Origin: JBCCZC01 sp039188505
GTDB lineage: Bacteria > Pseudomonadota > Gammaproteobacteria > Xanthomonadales > SZUA-38
DNA length: 7,395 nt
Direction: 5' to 3'
Assembly: GCA_039188505.1 (NCBI GenBank)
Contig: JBCCZC010000286.1
Coordinates: 1 to 7,395 of the forward strand
The notes beneath the pieces are model-generated. The model was not told the origin of the DNA. It worked only from the letters and a program-made list of their open reading frames with translations, and did not search any database. Position numbers and translations under genes: made by a program. Below are positions 5,379 to 7,395 of this stretch, one piece after another; the first letter of the stretch is position 1; each line of letters opens with the position of its first letter.

Positions 5379-7395
5379 CCGCGAGCGAGCTACGCAGCGC
5401 GCGTAGCGTCGAGACGGCGATTCTGTCGCGCGAGGATCTCGCCGCGATCTGGGCGCGATCGCTCACCTTGTACGAGCGACTTGATGGCCTCGACGGGGGA
5501 TTGGCGTTCGCCGCCGGCGACACGGCCAGGCTCGAGTCCCGGCTGGTCCGGTGGCGGGACACCTGCGCCAAGGGCAGTCACGACGAATTCCTGCGCCGGC
5601 TGAGTGAGGACGGGCTCTCGGCGGAGGACGTGAAGCGGGTCCTCGGATCGCCCGAAGCAGGAAACGGGTTCCAGGAGCCGCTTCCAACCTGGTGCGACTT
5701 TCTCGGCGAGGCCCTGCACGGGGTTCGCGACTGGGACGACACCGAGATCTTCGAACCGCGCGCCCATGATCCCGCCTTGCCATTCTTCCCGCTGATCACG
5801 CCGTTCGCCCGCCACGCGATACGTCGACTGCGTGACGCTGGGGAATTCTCATGCGTCACCGACAAGGCAATCGAGGCATTGAGTCGCAAGCTGCACGCGC
5901 GTCTCGCCTACCTCGCAGTCCAGGCCCATCACCTCGAGTTCGTCATCTTTCGATCGACGCGCGAGAGCAGCCTTGCGCCCGTGCTGCGGCGCGCCCTGGG
6001 CGAGTCGAGCACCGTTGTCTACCGCGAGTTCGTACGTCAATTCTACGCGGGCGAATGGCGACGATTCCTGCTCGAGTATGCAGTGCTCGCGCGCCAGCTA
6101 GCGGTCATCGCGATGGACTGGGCGGACGCGATGACTGACCTGCTACGCCGCCTCGATGCGGACCACGCCAGCCTGCGCGACGCATTCGCGGGCGGCGAGG
6201 AGCCAGGGAAGGTCGTTGAGATCGAGCCCGACGTGTCGGACTTTCACCGGCGCGGGCGCGCCAGCGCGATCCTCCGCTACGAGTCCGGCCTGAAGGTCGT
6301 CTACAAGCCCAAGAGCCTCGACACGGACCTGTTGTTCGGTCGGCTGATCGACTGGGCCAACCAGCAGCCGGGCCTCCTACCCATGCGCTCCGTGCCCACG
6401 CTCCACCGAGCGGGGTACGGCTGGCAGCGATTCATCCGCCACGAACCGTGCGACGACGGGGACGAGGCGCACGCCTTCTATCGCCGAATGGGACAGCTGC
6501 TCGGCCTGGTCTACGCGCTGGAGGGCTACGACTGCCATCACGAGAACCTCGTGGCCGGCGGCGCCATGCCGTACCTGATCGACACCGAAACGATCTTCAA
6601 CCCGTACAAGGAGATGGATTCGGCCGCAGGTGATCGGCTCGACGCGGCCAGACTCGCGTCCAAGACCCTCTACTACTCCGTCGTGCGGACCGGGCTACTG
6701 CCGACCTGGAGCATTAGCGACGGCGGCAGCAAGCGAGACATCAGCGGACTGGGCGGGGCCGGCGAGCAGCGGAACGATCCGTTTCGCGTCACGACCTGGA
6801 TCGGGGGCAACTCCGACGACGTTCGGGTGGAACGTACTACCGCAACGATCATGCAGCAGGGCAACCAGCCGGCGGAGCCGTCGGGCCAGACGATTCATGC
6901 GGAGGGTTTCGTCGACGACATCCGCGAGGGCTTCGCCGCCTTCTACCGGGCCCTCCTGGCCAAGCGCGAGGCGTTTCTGCGCGAGATCGAGTCGTGGCCT
7001 GCGGTTCAGGTCCGCTTCGTGCGCAAGCCCACGCAGCTCTATGCCGACATGCTGCGCCGGCTGATGGAGCCGACGGCGCTGCGCGACGGCATGGACTGGA
7101 GTATCGAGGTCGACTATCAGAGCCGGATGTTCCTGGCAGCGAAAGCCGCCGATGGCGGCATCTGGAACCTGCTGCGCGAGGAATTCCGTTCGCTCATGCG
7201 CGGCGACATCCCTCATTTTCGGGTACCGACGGATTCCCTGGACATCCACGGGGCGGACGGTTCACAGGTCGTCCCCGGCTACTTCACGACGAACTGCGCC
7301 ACGCGGCTGACGGAGAAGATCCGGGCGCTCAACGAGAACGACCTGGCGCTCCAGGACCGCTACATCACCTACAGCTTCTACGCCCGCGACGCGCG
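5375..7395 (+). CDS. Class II lanthipeptide synthetase LanM, N-terminal part (cut by window end)
   Basis: The first 673 codons of a LanM enzyme, which phosphorylates and eliminates Ser/Thr of the precursor and then adds Cys to form thioether rings. The dehydratase domain (DUF4135, roughly residues 170-540) has a lipid-kinase-like active site: K311 and K313 in 'VVYKPKSLDTD', D386-C-H388-H-E-N391 in 'GYDCHHENL' (the D-x-H-x-x-N catalytic block of CylM-type enzymes), and D403-T-E405 in 'YLIDTET'. All expected residues of these motifs are present, so dehydration should work. 'WARSLTLYERL' near residues 26-36 is a typical LanM N-terminus and supports the GTG start, which overlaps the precursor stop as GTGA and suggests translational coupling; the Shine-Dalgarno is weak (GAAGAG). 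I translated the frame through to the edge and found no stop. The C-terminal LanC-like cyclase domain with its zinc ligands lies outside, so cyclase integrity cannot be judged. Confidence 0.93.
   Translation, partial: MTASELRSARSVETAILSREDLAAIWARSLTLYERLDGLDGGLAFAAGDTARLESRLVRWRDTCAKGSHDEFLRRLSEDGLSAEDVKRVLGSPEAGNGFQEPLPTWCDFLGEALHGVRDWDDTEIFEPRAHDPALPFFPLITPFARHAIRRLRDAGEFSCVTDKAIEALSRKLHARLAYLAVQAHHLEFVIFRSTRESSLAPVLRRALGESSTVVYREFVRQFYAGEWRRFLLEYAVLARQLAVIAMDWADAMTDLLRRLDADHASLRDAFAGGEEPGKVVEIEPDVSDFHRRGRASAILRYESGLKVVYKPKSLDTDLLFGRLIDWANQQPGLLPMRSVPTLHRAGYGWQRFIRHEPCDDGDEAHAFYRRMGQLLGLVYALEGYDCHHENLVAGGAMPYLIDTETIFNPYKEMDSAAGDRLDAARLASKTLYYSVVRTGLLPTWSISDGGSKRDISGLGGAGEQRNDPFRVTTWIGGNSDDVRVERTTATIMQQGNQPAEPSGQTIHAEGFVDDIREGFAAFYRALLAKREAFLREIESWPAVQVRFVRKPTQLYADMLRRLMEPTALRDGMDWSIEVDYQSRMFLAAKAADGGIWNLLREEFRSLMRGDIPHFRVPTDSLDIHGADGSQVVPGYFTTNCATRLTEKIRALNENDLALQDRYITYSFYARDA

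Noticed and set aside
1..7395. CRISPR arrays, tRNA/rRNA genes, insertion sequences, direct repeats
   Set aside because: I saw no regularly spaced repeats, tRNA-like cloverleaf, transposase motifs or terminal inverted repeats anywhere in the window.

Overview
The window is high-GC DNA packed with plus-strand genes. A lipobox lipoprotein carrying a c-type heme motif, strong GC preference at third codon positions and a proteobacterial-style RiPP leader suggest a Gram-negative bacterium, probably Pseudomonadota or Myxococcota. The sequence alone does not settle the phylum.

Region A (170-4764) holds four closely spaced co-directional genes: a small SnoaL/NTF2-fold protein, an exported DNase II homologue with both HxK catalytic motifs, a large lipoprotein with one CxxCH heme motif and no family I recognise, and a class 3 lipase with a clear Ser-Asp-His triad. 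The gaps are 44, 24 and 21 bases with no convincing terminator, so the four are probably one operon. The operon combines an extracellular nuclease, a membrane-anchored heme protein and a lipase.

Region B (4765-5030) is a 266-base spacer. It contains an AT-rich island, a weak promoter candidate and a 10-codon mini-ORF behind a near-perfect Shine-Dalgarno sequence.

Region C (5031-7395) is the most interesting part. A 115-residue precursor with an NHLP (nitrile hydratase-like) leader and a Thr/Cys-rich, acidic tail overlaps by four bases (GTGA) the GTG start of a class II lanthipeptide synthetase (LanM). The synthetase starts at 5375 and runs off the right edge with its dehydratase (kinase-like) active site intact. 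The pair should make a (methyl)lanthionine-bridged peptide. The precursor has no double-glycine cleavage site and its putative core is anionic with Thr but no Ser, both unusual for class II lanthipeptides. Protease/transporter genes and the LanC-like cyclase domain would lie beyond the window.

Whether region A belongs functionally to the lanthipeptide cluster is open. The genes share strand and neighbourhood, but a separate promoter in region B is plausible.
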